Part shown: in pieces, positions 1-7,257 of the stretch
Numbering within the stretch: the first letter of the stretch is position 1
How the letters are laid out: each line of letters begins with the position of its first letter
From: an uncultured Actinomycetes bacterium
GTDB lineage: Bacteria > Actinomycetota > Acidimicrobiia > Acidimicrobiales > Microtrichaceae
Direction: 5' to 3'
Assembly: GCA_903941145.1 (NCBI GenBank)
Contig: CAJANQ010000331.1
Span: 1-21,086 of the forward strand
Length of the DNA stretch: 21,086 nucleotides
Position numbers and translations under genes: made by a program
Notes under the pieces: model-generated
What the model saw: only the letters and a program-made list of their open reading frames with translations
Told to the model about the DNA's origin: nothing
Database searches by the model: none

Positions 1-12
1 CCGATCTGCAGA

Positions 13-33
13 GGGGGAGGGAGGGGAACCGGG
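13..33 (+). other. Potential G-quadruplex motif upstream of ATP-grasp operon
   Basis: Four G-runs (13-17, 19-21, 23-26, 31-33) are separated by loops of 1, 1 and 4 nt, which fits the canonical intramolecular G-quadruplex pattern on the + strand. It lies about 70 bp before the first gene's start. Whether it folds is inference. Part of the run (positions 11-26) could instead be a purine-rich ribosome binding stretch for something not visible here. Confidence 0.4.
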
Positions 34-39
34 AACGGT

Positions 40-61
40 GTTCACACGAGCGTCACATGGG
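40..61 (+). promoter_or_regulatory. Possible PHO-box-like 11-bp direct repeat
   Basis: Two adjacent 11-nt units, starting at 40 (GTTCACACGAG) and 51 (CGTCACATGGG), share the TCACA core in the same phase. They resemble the actinobacterial PhoP/RegX3 repeat unit, roughly G(G/T)TCAYYYR(G/C)G, with about two mismatches each. The pair lies 41 nt upstream of the GTG at 103. It resembles the stronger repeats before pstS in this window, but with only two imperfect units it remains a tentative operator. Confidence 0.3.
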
Positions 62-102
62 GGAGACCGATCCGGAACACGGGCCGCACAACCTCTCGGC
101 CC

Positions 103-1659
103 GTGGTCACCTGGTTCGACAACTACGAGCTCGACGGGTTTTTCGACGAGGTCGTCGCAGCCTCCGGCGAGGTCCGTCCGCACTACGCGCCCCTGGCCAA
201 GGCCCTGGTCGCGCTCGACTCCGACGACCTGGCCCGCGCCGAGCGCCGCCGGACTGCGGCCTTCCGCTCGCAGGGCATCACCTTCACCGTCTACGACGAC
301 GAGCAGGACCCCGAGGGCAACGGCATCGAGCGCACCTTCCCCATGGACCTGGTGCCCCGGGTCATCCCGGCGGGGGAGTGGGCGGCGCTCGAGCTGGGAC
401 TGAAGCAGCGCGTCACCGCCCTCAACCGGTTCCTGGACGACCTCTACGTCGGCGGCATGCAGATCGTGCGTGACGGCGTGATCCCGCGCTGGCTGGTCAT
501 GAGCTCCGAGGGCTTCACCCGGGAGGCGTTCGGAGTCCCGGTGCCGCTCGGCGCCCGGTGTCTGGTCGCGGGGATCGACGTCATTCGCGACGGTGACGGC
601 ACCTACCGCGTCCTCGAGGACAACCTGCGTTCTCCCAGTGGCATCTCCTACGTGATCGAGAACCGCGCCGCCCTCGCCCGCGTGCTACCGCAGCTCTTCG
701 CCGGCGACCAGGTGCGTCCGGTCGACCAGTACGGCTCGATGCTGCTCGCCGCGCTCCAGCGCGTCGCGCCGCCGGCAGCGGGTGACTCGCCGACTGTGGT
801 GGTCCTCACGCCGGGGATCTACAACTCGGCCTACTTCGAGCACGTGTTCCTGGCGACCCAGATGGGCATCGAGCTGGTCGAGGGCCGAGACCTCGTCGTC
901 GAGGACCACGTCGTCTACATGCGCACGACCAGAGGTCTGCGTCGTGTCGACGTGATCTACCGGCGCATCGACGACGACTTCTTGGACCCTGTCGTGTTCC
1001 GCCCGGACTCGTCGCTCGGCGTGCCGGGCCTGATGTCGGCGGCCCGCGCCGGCAACGTCACCGTTGCCAACGCGGTCGGCAACGGCGTGGCCGACGACAA
1101 GGCGGTCTACGCCTACGTGCCCGACATGATCCGGTACTACCTGGGCGAGGAGCCGCTCCTCGCCAACGTGCCGACCTATCTCCTGTGGGACGCCGACCAG
1201 CGGGCCGAGGTGCTGTCCCGGATCGACCAGCTCGTCGTGAAACCGGTGGCCGAGGCCGGCGGCTACGGGCTGGTGATCGGCCCGACCGCGACCGACGCCG
1301 AGCTGGCCGAGTGCCGGGCCGCCATCGAGCGCGACCCCCGCAACTACATCGCCCAGGAGGTCATGTCGCTGTCGCGGCACCCCTGCCTGGTGGACGACCA
1401 CCTGGAGGGCCGTCACGTGGACCTGCGTCCGTTCGTGCTGTCGGGCGAGCGGGTGGAGGTCGTACCGGGCGGGCTGACCCGGGTCGCGCTGCGAAAGGGT
1501 TCGCTGGTCGTGAACTCCTCGCAGGGTGGCGGCTCGAAGGACACATGGGTGCTTGCAGCCGATGAGGTGCCGCCCGACCTGTTGGGGGCCGAGCCGTCCG
1601 CTGCGGACCGCGCCGTCGCCCCTGCCGCCGCCACCCCCGACGAGGAGCTCGTCCCATGA
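103..1659 (+). CDS. Circularly permuted ATP-grasp type 2 protein (DUF404/DUF407 family)
   Basis: A 518-aa protein of the circularly permuted ATP-grasp family, predicted to be a carboxylate-amine (peptide-bond forming) ligase; its substrate is unknown. Family marks are an acidic N-terminus followed by RPHY (about residues 20-30), VVLTPGIYNSAYFEH (from about residue 234), YRRIDDDFLDP, NAVGNGVADDK, the nucleotide-binding VVKPVAEAGGYG around Lys380, and the C-terminal RHVDLRPFV and VNSSQGGGSKDTW blocks. GTG at 103 is the only in-frame start visible, but the frame stays open to the left edge, so an upstream start outside the window cannot be excluded. No good Shine-Dalgarno precedes it. The stop overlaps the next gene (ATGA), indicating translational coupling with the alpha-E and transglutaminase genes. 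The family assignment is firm; the reaction is inferred. Confidence 0.92.
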   Translation: MVTWFDNYELDGFFDEVVAASGEVRPHYAPLAKALVALDSDDLARAERRRTAAFRSQGITFTVYDDEQDPEGNGIERTFPMDLVPRVIPAGEWAALELGLKQRVTALNRFLDDLYVGGMQIVRDGVIPRWLVMSSEGFTREAFGVPVPLGARCLVAGIDVIRDGDGTYRVLEDNLRSPSGISYVIENRAALARVLPQLFAGDQVRPVDQYGSMLLAALQRVAPPAAGDSPTVVVLTPGIYNSAYFEHVFLATQMGIELVEGRDLVVEDHVVYMRTTRGLRRVDVIYRRIDDDFLDPVVFRPDSSLGVPGLMSAARAGNVTVANAVGNGVADDKAVYAYVPDMIRYYLGEEPLLANVPTYLLWDADQRAEVLSRIDQLVVKPVAEAGGYGLVIGPTATDAELAECRAAIERDPRNYIAQEVMSLSRHPCLVDDHLEGRHVDLRPFVLSGERVEVVPGGLTRVALRKGSLVVNSSQGGGSKDTWVLAADEVPPDLLGAEPSAADRAVAPAAATPDEELVP

Positions 1660-2666
1660 TGCTGGCCCGCACTGCCGAGTACCTGTTCTGGGCCGGCCGC
1701 TACCTGGAGCGTGCCGAGGACACCGCACGGCTGCTCGACGTCACCTACCACCGCCTGCTCGAGGCCACCCCCGGCGAGGAGACCGCAGCGTGGGCCGACG
1801 TGCTCGCTGCCGTGGGCCTGACCGACGACTTCCTGGAGGCTGGCCGCTCGCTGACCGGCCCGAGCGTCTCGGACTACCTGGTGCGCGACAAGTTCAACCG
1901 TGGCTCGATCATGGCGTGCGTCGGCCAGGCCCGCGACAACGCCCGTGGCGTGCGCGAGCACCTGCCGATGGAGCTCTGGGAGGCGCTCAACCTGTTCCAC
2001 CTGGAGCTGGGCGCCCGCAACCTGTCGCTCGACCTGGCCCGCCAGCCCCACGAGCTCTACGGGTTCGTGGCCAAGGGCATCCAGACGGTCATCGGCGTCG
2101 CGAACGAGACCTGGTCGCGCGAGGACGCCTGGCGGTTCTTCACCCTTGGGATGCTCCTCGAGCGCGCCGAGATGGGCGTGCGGGCGCTGCGCATCCGCCA
2201 CCCCCGCCACCAGGACGACGCCGTGCACGAGTGGTTCGCCACGCTCCGGTCGGCCTCGGCGCTGCAGGCCTACCGGCGCCAGTACCGCGACCTCGACGTG
2301 GCCGCCGTCGTGGAGCTCCTGCTCCTGTCGCCCACCCTGCCGCGCAGCGTCCTCTTCTCGCTGCTGCGGGCCGAGGCGATCCTGGGTGACCTCACGCAGT
2401 CCCAGCCCGAGCAGCGCTCCCTCGCACTGCGACTGCTGGGCCGGGTCCGTGCCGAACTGGAGTTCGCGTCGGCAGTCGAGCTGCTCGACGGTTCGCTCGA
2501 GGACACGCTTGTGCTCATTGAGAACCAGATCCAGGACGTGGCGTCCGCGGTTGCTGCAGAGTGTTTCTTGTACCGGGTCGAGCTGGACCTCCACTCGGTG
2601 CACCTGGTGCCCGGCGCCCGCGGCCAGGTCGTGGCGCAGGCCGAGACGCAGGAGGAGCTCACATGA
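1656..2666 (+). CDS. Alpha-E domain protein (DUF403)
   Basis: A 336-aa all-helical protein of the alpha-E family. It opens with the characteristic MLARTAEYLFWAGRYLERAE and continues with DNARGVREHLPMELWEALN (about residues 90-108) and a C-terminal ENQIQDVASA segment. The biochemical role is not established. The family nearly always sits beside circularly permuted ATP-grasp and transglutaminase-like genes and has been proposed to act in the same peptide-modifying pathway. The start codon overlaps the upstream stop by 4 nt (ATGA), with GAGGAG about 9 nt before it; the downstream gene overlaps in the same way. Length is normal for the family. No membrane segment or signal peptide is apparent, so it should be cytoplasmic. 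Confidence 0.93.
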   Translation: MMLARTAEYLFWAGRYLERAEDTARLLDVTYHRLLEATPGEETAAWADVLAAVGLTDDFLEAGRSLTGPSVSDYLVRDKFNRGSIMACVGQARDNARGVREHLPMELWEALNLFHLELGARNLSLDLARQPHELYGFVAKGIQTVIGVANETWSREDAWRFFTLGMLLERAEMGVRALRIRHPRHQDDAVHEWFATLRSASALQAYRRQYRDLDVAAVVELLLLSPTLPRSVLFSLLRAEAILGDLTQSQPEQRSLALRLLGRVRAELEFASAVELLDGSLEDTLVLIENQIQDVASAVAAECFLYRVELDLHSVHLVPGARGQVVAQAETQEELT

Positions 2667-3652
2667 GGCTCGACATCCGCTACCGCTCGGTCTTCGCCTA
2701 CACCGAGGACGTCTCCGAGTCGCACAACGAGCTCCGGGCCTGCCCGCTCTCCGACGAGTTCCAGCGCCTGCTGGAGTACCGGGTGACGGTGGAGCCATCG
2801 GCCCGCGTCTACTCCTACGTGGACTCGTGGGGCACCCGGGTCGACACCTTTGGCCTGCGGGCCGACCACGCCATGATGGTCGTGACCGCCGAGGCCGCTG
2901 TCGAGACCAGCCCCCGTCCGCTGCCCATCGCCTCGTCGACCATGGACGACCTGCGCGGCCCGGCGTTCGTCGACGCTCACATCGAGTACCTCGAGCGGGA
3001 CCGCCATACCGACGGCGGTCCCGAGCTGGTCGAGCTGGCACTGCGCCAGTCGTCGCTCGGCGGCCCGGACGTGGTGGGCGCGGCGCTGGCCATCCACCGG
3101 TTCGTCGGCAGCCACCTGCGCTACCTGTCGGGGTCGACCATCGTCGGCATCGAGGTCGACGAGGTGCTGCGCCGCGGCGTCGGCGTGTGCCAGGACTACG
3201 CCCACCTGTTCGTGACCATGGCCCGCGCCGCCGGCATCCCGTCCCGCTACGTCTCGGGGTACCTGTTCACGAAGTCCGACTCGCAGGGCGCGGACACCAC
3301 GGACGACATGGTCGTGGTCGAGACCCACGCCTGGGTCGAGGTGGCCGTGCCGGGCTGGGGCTGGCTGGCCCTCGACCCGACCAACGGCCAGACGGTGGGG
3401 GAGCGGCACGTGAAGATCGGCCACGGCCGGTCCTACGACGACGTACAGCCGCTCCGGGGCGTGTTCCTGGGCCCGGCCCAGTCGACCGTGGCCCCGCAGG
3501 TCGAGATCCGCCGGCTCACCGGCGGCGGTTCCCGCCTGCTCGGCAGCGCTGCGGAGCCGGCACTCGTACCGGTCGAGATGGTGACCGTGGCCCGCCGCCC
3601 CCAGCCACCGGCCGGCTCGACCCTTCAGCAACAGCAGCAACAGCAGCAGTAG
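2663..3652 (+). CDS. Transglutaminase-like cysteine protease/peptidase with C-terminal poly-Gln
   Basis: A 329-aa bacterial transglutaminase-like protein. An N-terminal beta domain (MRLDIRYRSVFAYTEDV, typical of the Bact_transglu_N fold) is followed by the papain-like core. The catalytic triad is visible: Cys176 in GVGVCQDYAH, His222 in ETHAWVEV and Asp238 in ALDPTNG. The start at 2663 was chosen because it overlaps the alpha-E stop (ATGA) with GGAGGAG just upstream, and because homology begins there; an in-frame ATG at 2561 lies inside the previous gene. Enzymes of this family usually act as amidases or peptidases. In this operon it may cut or remodel the product of the ATP-grasp ligase (inference). 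Oddly, the protein ends in eight consecutive glutamines (3626-3649) directly before the TAG stop. Confidence 0.93.
   Translation: MRLDIRYRSVFAYTEDVSESHNELRACPLSDEFQRLLEYRVTVEPSARVYSYVDSWGTRVDTFGLRADHAMMVVTAEAAVETSPRPLPIASSTMDDLRGPAFVDAHIEYLERDRHTDGGPELVELALRQSSLGGPDVVGAALAIHRFVGSHLRYLSGSTIVGIEVDEVLRRGVGVCQDYAHLFVTMARAAGIPSRYVSGYLFTKSDSQGADTTDDMVVVETHAWVEVAVPGWGWLALDPTNGQTVGERHVKIGHGRSYDDVQPLRGVFLGPAQSTVAPQVEIRRLTGGGSRLLGSAAEPALVPVEMVTVARRPQPPAGSTLQQQQQQQQ
3626..3649 (+). repeat. CAG/CAA trinucleotide repeat encoding Gln8
   Basis: Eight glutamine codons in the order CAG CAA CAG CAG CAA CAG CAG CAG sit immediately before the TAG stop of the transglutaminase-like gene. The CAA interruptions are those expected of a repeat that expanded and was partly stabilised. 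The tract is a candidate site for replication slippage. On the complementary strand it reads as CTG/TTG. Confidence 0.85.
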
Positions 3653-3673
3653 CCGCTCGACCCCTTCTTCTCC

Positions 3674-3723
3674 CGAACTCGTGACGGTTTGGTCCGCATA
3701 GGGACCAAACCGTCACGAGTTCG
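3674..3723. repeat. Perfect 22-bp inverted repeat with 6-nt loop
   Basis: Arms 3674-3695 and 3702-3723 are exact reverse complements (left arm begins CGAACTCGTGACGG) around the loop GCATAG. It lies 22 nt after the transglutaminase stop and 60 nt before the AAA+ ATPase start. No U-tract follows the right arm, so it is not a classical intrinsic terminator, although such a stem would still stabilise a 3' end. The perfection of a 44-bp palindrome suggests a dispersed repeat (REP or MITE-like), a hairpin transcription stop, or a protein site. Confidence 0.85.
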
Positions 3724-3730
3724 CTGCTGA

Positions 3731-3765
3731 GGGGCGGGGTAGGTGCGGGGGACGGGCGGGAAGGG
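3731..3765 (+). other. G-rich tract with G-quadruplex potential in AAA+ promoter
   Basis: G-runs at 3731-3734, 3736-3739, 3747-3751, 3754-3756, 3758-3760 and 3763-3765 have loops of 7 nt or less, so several alternative quadruplexes are possible on the + strand. It occupies the spacer and -35 zone of the predicted promoter of the following gene. In a GC-rich genome such tracts also arise by composition, so function is uncertain. Confidence 0.35.
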
Positions 3766-3783
3766 CAGGAGTACCCTCCCTCC
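3749..3783 (+). promoter_or_regulatory. Predicted promoter giving a leaderless AAA+ ATPase mRNA
   Basis: A TACCCT hexamer at 3772-3777 lies 6 nt before the ATG, so transcription would start at or next to the start codon. A GGGACG element at 3749-3754 sits 17 nt upstream of it. The AGGAG at 3767-3771 is 12 nt from the ATG, which is too far for an efficient Shine-Dalgarno, in line with leaderless translation. Confidence 0.5.
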
Positions 3784-5220
3784 ATGAGCGAACCGACCGA
3801 CGTTCCCGTGCCGCCCTCCGACCTGCCCGCCACCATCGGCGCACTGAGGGACTCGGGCTGGGTGTCCGAGCCGGTCGCGGCGGAGCTGCGGCGCAACGTG
3901 GTCGCCCGCCTGCGCGCCGGCGAGCCGCTGTTCCCCGAGGTGCTGGGCTACGAGGACACGGTCTTCCCCCAGATGGCGAACGCCCTCCTTGCTGGCCACG
4001 ACATCATCGTCCTGGGCGAGCGCGGCCAGGCCAAGACCCGCATGATCCGGAGCCTCGTCGACCTGCTCGACGAGTGGATGCCGGTCGTAGCGGGCAGCGA
4101 GATCAACGACGACCCCTACCACCCGGTGTCGGCCGGGGCGATGGCGATGGTCGCCGAGCTGGGCGACGACACGCCCGTGGCCTGGGTGCATCGGTCCCAG
4201 CGCTACGGCGAGAAGCTGGCGACGCCCGACACCGCGATCGCGGACCTCATCGGCGAGGTCGACCCCATCAAGGTCGCCGAGGGCCGCTACCTGTCCGACG
4301 AGTACACGCTGCACTACGGCCTGGTGCCCCGCTCCAACCGTGGCGTCTTTGCAGTCAACGAGCTGCCCGACCTGGCGGAGCGCATCCAGGTGGGCCTGCT
4401 CAACGTGCTCGAGGAGCGTGACGTCCAGATCCGCGGCTTCAAGGTGCGGCTCCCGCTCGACGTCCTGCTGGTGGCCACCGCGAACCCCGAGGACTACACC
4501 AACCGCGGCCGGCTCATCACCCCGCTGAAGGACCGGTTCGGCTCGCAGGTGCGCACGCACTACCCGCTCGACGTCGAGACCGAGATGCAGATCATCGAGC
4601 AGGAGGCCGTGCCGTTCAGCGACGCGGCCACCACGGTGACGGTGCCGGAGTTCATGACCGACGTCGTGGCCACCGTGTCGCACGTCGCCCGTCAGAGCCC
4701 GCACATCTCGCAGCGCTCGGGCGTCTCGGTCCGGCTCTCGGTCGCCAACTACGAGGTCATGGTCGCCAACGCGGCGCGCCGGACCCTGCTCTCGGGCGAC
4801 ACCGACGTGGTGCCCCGGGTGTCGGACCTGGCCGCGCTGCCCGCCGCGACGGCCGGCAAGGTCGAGATCGAGTCGCTCGAGGAGGGCCGTGAGCCCCAGA
4901 TCCTCGAGCACATCGTGAGCACCGCCGTGCTCGCCGTGTTCAAGGAGCGCGTCACTCCCGCCCAGCTGAGCGCGGTCGTCGAGGCGTTCGAGGAACGCGA
5001 GCCGGTCGAGACGGGCGAGGACGTCCCCGCCGGGGCCTACGTGGACCTGCTCGCCCAGATGCCGACCCTGGCCGGCCCGGTGTCCGAGCTGGTCGGCAGC
5101 GACCCCACCCCCGGCGAGGTCGCCTCGGCCGTCGAGCTGGTGCTCGAGGGCCTGCACCTGTCCAAGCGTCTCAACAAGGACGCCGCATCTGGCCGGGCCC
5201 AGTACCGGTCGCGGGTCTGA
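3784..5220 (+). CDS. MoxR/ChlI-like AAA+ ATPase
   Basis: A 478-aa AAA+ ATPase resembling magnesium chelatase subunit I and MoxR proteins, which remodel client proteins or drive metal/cofactor insertion with a VWA partner. Walker A is GERGQAKT (residues 78-85, Lys84). The Walker B position reads GVFAVNELPDL, with Asn192-Glu193 where Asp-Glu is usual. Sensor 1 is in VATANPEDYTNRG, and a likely arginine finger follows in LKDRFGSQ. The C-terminal third (after about residue 330) is helical and acidic and probably contacts the partner. Thirty nucleotides separate it from the VWA gene, so the two form an operon. The client is unknown; proximity to the ATP-grasp/alpha-E/transglutaminase operon is suggestive only. 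Confidence 0.88.
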   Translation: MSEPTDVPVPPSDLPATIGALRDSGWVSEPVAAELRRNVVARLRAGEPLFPEVLGYEDTVFPQMANALLAGHDIIVLGERGQAKTRMIRSLVDLLDEWMPVVAGSEINDDPYHPVSAGAMAMVAELGDDTPVAWVHRSQRYGEKLATPDTAIADLIGEVDPIKVAEGRYLSDEYTLHYGLVPRSNRGVFAVNELPDLAERIQVGLLNVLEERDVQIRGFKVRLPLDVLLVATANPEDYTNRGRLITPLKDRFGSQVRTHYPLDVETEMQIIEQEAVPFSDAATTVTVPEFMTDVVATVSHVARQSPHISQRSGVSVRLSVANYEVMVANAARRTLLSGDTDVVPRVSDLAALPAATAGKVEIESLEEGREPQILEHIVSTAVLAVFKERVTPAQLSAVVEAFEEREPVETGEDVPAGAYVDLLAQMPTLAGPVSELVGSDPTPGEVASAVELVLEGLHLSKRLNKDAASGRAQYRSRV

Positions 5221-5250
5221 CGGTCGAGCAGGACGGCAGGAGCGGCACGC

Positions 5251-7257
5251 ATGGCCCGGCCCCGGTTCCGGTACTCCCCGTGGGACGGGACGCAGGTGGG
5301 TTTCGACGTCGACGCGTTCGACGTCATGGGGCAGCTGACCGACGACCTGCTCTACCACGGTGACCTGAACAACGCCCTGCGCCGGCTGCTGCGCGACGGG
5401 TTCGAGGACCGCAACGGCGACCGGATCTCCGGCCTGCGCGAGATGCTCGACCAGCTGCGAGAGCGGCGCCAGGACCTGCTCGAGCGGTTCGACCTGGGCG
5501 GGGTCTTCGGCGAGATCAACGACGAGCTGAACGAGGTCGTGGACCTCGAGCGCGCGGCGCTCGACCAGCAGGTGTCCGACGCACAGTCGTCGGGCGACGC
5601 CCGTCGCGAGGAGCTCACCTCGCAGTCCGCCTCCATGAAGCACATGGAGCTCGAGATGCTGCCGTCGGACCTGGCGGGGAAGGTCAAGGGGCTGGAGCAG
5701 TACGACTTCACGTCGGCCGAGGCCAAGGAGCGGTTCGACGCCCTGGTCGACAAGCTCCGCGAGCAGCTCATGCAGCAGGCCGTCGACCAGATGTCCGGCG
5801 CGATGGCGGACATGTCCCCCGAGGACATGGCCCGCATGAAGGACATGCTCGGCGAGCTCAACCAGATGCTGGCCGACCGGGCTGCCGGCAAGGAGCCCGA
5901 CTTTGACGGGTTCATGGAGCGCTACGGCGACTTCTTCCCGGAGAACCCGCAGTCGCTCGACGAGCTGCTCGAGGTCATGGCGCAGCGCATGGCGGCCGCA
6001 CAGGCGATGCTCAACTCGATGACGCCCGAGCAGCGGGCTCAGCTGCAGGCGCTGAGCGACCAGCTGCTCGAGGACATGGACCTGCGCTGGCAGATGGAGC
6101 AGCTGGGCCAGAACCTGCGCGACCAGTTCCCCGGCGCCGGCTGGGACTCCTCGTACCAGTTCGAGGGCATGGACCCGCTCGACATGGCCCAGGCCTCCGA
6201 CGTGCTCGGCCAGCTCGGCGACCTTGACCAGCTCGAGCAGATGCTGCAGGGGGTCCGTGACCCGGGCGCCCTGGCCGAGGTCGACCTGGACCGGGTGCGC
6301 GAGCTCATGGGCAACGAGGCGGCCGCGTCGATGGGCCGGCTGTCCGACGCGCTCCGGATGCTCCAGGAGGCCGGCTACGTCGAGAACCGCGAGGGTCGGC
6401 TGGAGCTGACGCCGCAGGGCCTGCGCCGTCTGGGGCAGAACGCCCTGGCCGAGCTGTTCAGCCACCTGGACCGGAACCAGATGGGCGGCCACGAGCTGGA
6501 GCAGCTCGGCGTGGGCCACGAGCGCACCTACGAGACCAAGCCGTACGAGTGGGGCGACCCGCTCAACCTGGACATCAACCGGACGATCCGCAACGCCGTC
6601 ATGCGCGGTGCCGGCGTGCCGGTACGCCTCACCCCCGAGGACTTCGAGGTGGAACGGACCGAGCAGCAGGTGCGGGTCTCGACGGTCCTGATGCTGGACC
6701 TGTCGCTGTCCATGCCCATGCGTGACAACTTCCTGCCGGCCAAGAAGGTGGCGATGGCGCTGCACGCGCTCATCTCCATGCAGTACCCGCGGGACTACAT
6801 CGGCCTGGTCGGGTTCTCGGAGTCGGCCAAGGTGCTGCGCCACCAGGACCTGCCCGAGGTGAGCTGGGACTTCGTCTACGGCACCAACATGCAGCACGGC
6901 TTCCAGCTGGCCCGGGGCCTGCTCGAGCGCCAGCGGGGCACCAAGCAGATCATCATGATCACGGACGGCGAGCCGACCGCCCACATCAACTCGTGGGGCG
7001 AGCCCGAGTTCCACTATCCACCGGTGCGCGAGACGGTGGACGCCACGCTGCTCGAGGTTGCCCGGTGCACCCGGGCCGGGATCCGGATCAACACCTTCAT
7101 GCTCGACCCGGACCGGAGCCTGCAGCACTTCGTGGAGCAGATGACCCGCCTGAACCGGGGGAGGGCGTTCTTCACGAGCCCGGAGAACCTGGGCGACTAC
7201 GTGCTGGTGGACTTCATCGCCCAGCGACGCGAGATGATCCGCGGCCGTCGCGGCTGA
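5251..7257 (+). CDS. VWA-domain protein, partner of the AAA+ ATPase
   Basis: A 668-aa cytoplasmic protein. The N-terminal two thirds are long, charged, helical and rich in Met, Gln and Leu, with probable coiled coils around residues 60-330. The C-terminal von Willebrand A domain carries the MIDAS motif DLSLS (Asp483, Ser485, Ser487), the following GFSESA strand and ITDGEPTAH (Asp572). MoxR-type ATPases pair with VWA proteins that use the bound metal ion to hold or present the client. ATG at 5251 is preceded by GGCAGGAG at 5235-5242, a good ribosome binding site. No signal peptide or transmembrane segment is seen, unlike membrane-anchored BatA/B proteins. A close functional name cannot be assigned. 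Confidence 0.88.
   Translation: MARPRFRYSPWDGTQVGFDVDAFDVMGQLTDDLLYHGDLNNALRRLLRDGFEDRNGDRISGLREMLDQLRERRQDLLERFDLGGVFGEINDELNEVVDLERAALDQQVSDAQSSGDARREELTSQSASMKHMELEMLPSDLAGKVKGLEQYDFTSAEAKERFDALVDKLREQLMQQAVDQMSGAMADMSPEDMARMKDMLGELNQMLADRAAGKEPDFDGFMERYGDFFPENPQSLDELLEVMAQRMAAAQAMLNSMTPEQRAQLQALSDQLLEDMDLRWQMEQLGQNLRDQFPGAGWDSSYQFEGMDPLDMAQASDVLGQLGDLDQLEQMLQGVRDPGALAEVDLDRVRELMGNEAAASMGRLSDALRMLQEAGYVENREGRLELTPQGLRRLGQNALAELFSHLDRNQMGGHELEQLGVGHERTYETKPYEWGDPLNLDINRTIRNAVMRGAGVPVRLTPEDFEVERTEQQVRVSTVLMLDLSLSMPMRDNFLPAKKVAMALHALISMQYPRDYIGLVGFSESAKVLRHQDLPEVSWDFVYGTNMQHGFQLARGLLERQRGTKQIIMITDGEPTAHINSWGEPEFHYPPVRETVDATLLEVARCTRAGIRINTFMLDPDRSLQHFVEQMTRLNRGRAFFTSPENLGDYVLVDFIAQRREMIRGRRG

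Noticed and set aside
57..473. Small ATG-initiated frame at the left edge
   Set aside because: Overlaps the ATP-grasp gene in another frame; the product is Arg/Pro-rich as expected from frame-shifted GC-rich coding DNA.
2561..2662. Upstream in-frame ATG extension of the transglutaminase gene
   Set aside because: It would overlap alpha-E by about 100 bp; the ATGA overlap at 2663 has a proper ribosome binding site and matches the family N-terminus.
3626..3649. CAG/CAA run considered as a mobile-element or CRISPR repeat
   Set aside because: Only eight in-frame codons within one gene, with no spacers or flanking duplications; it is a simple trinucleotide repeat.
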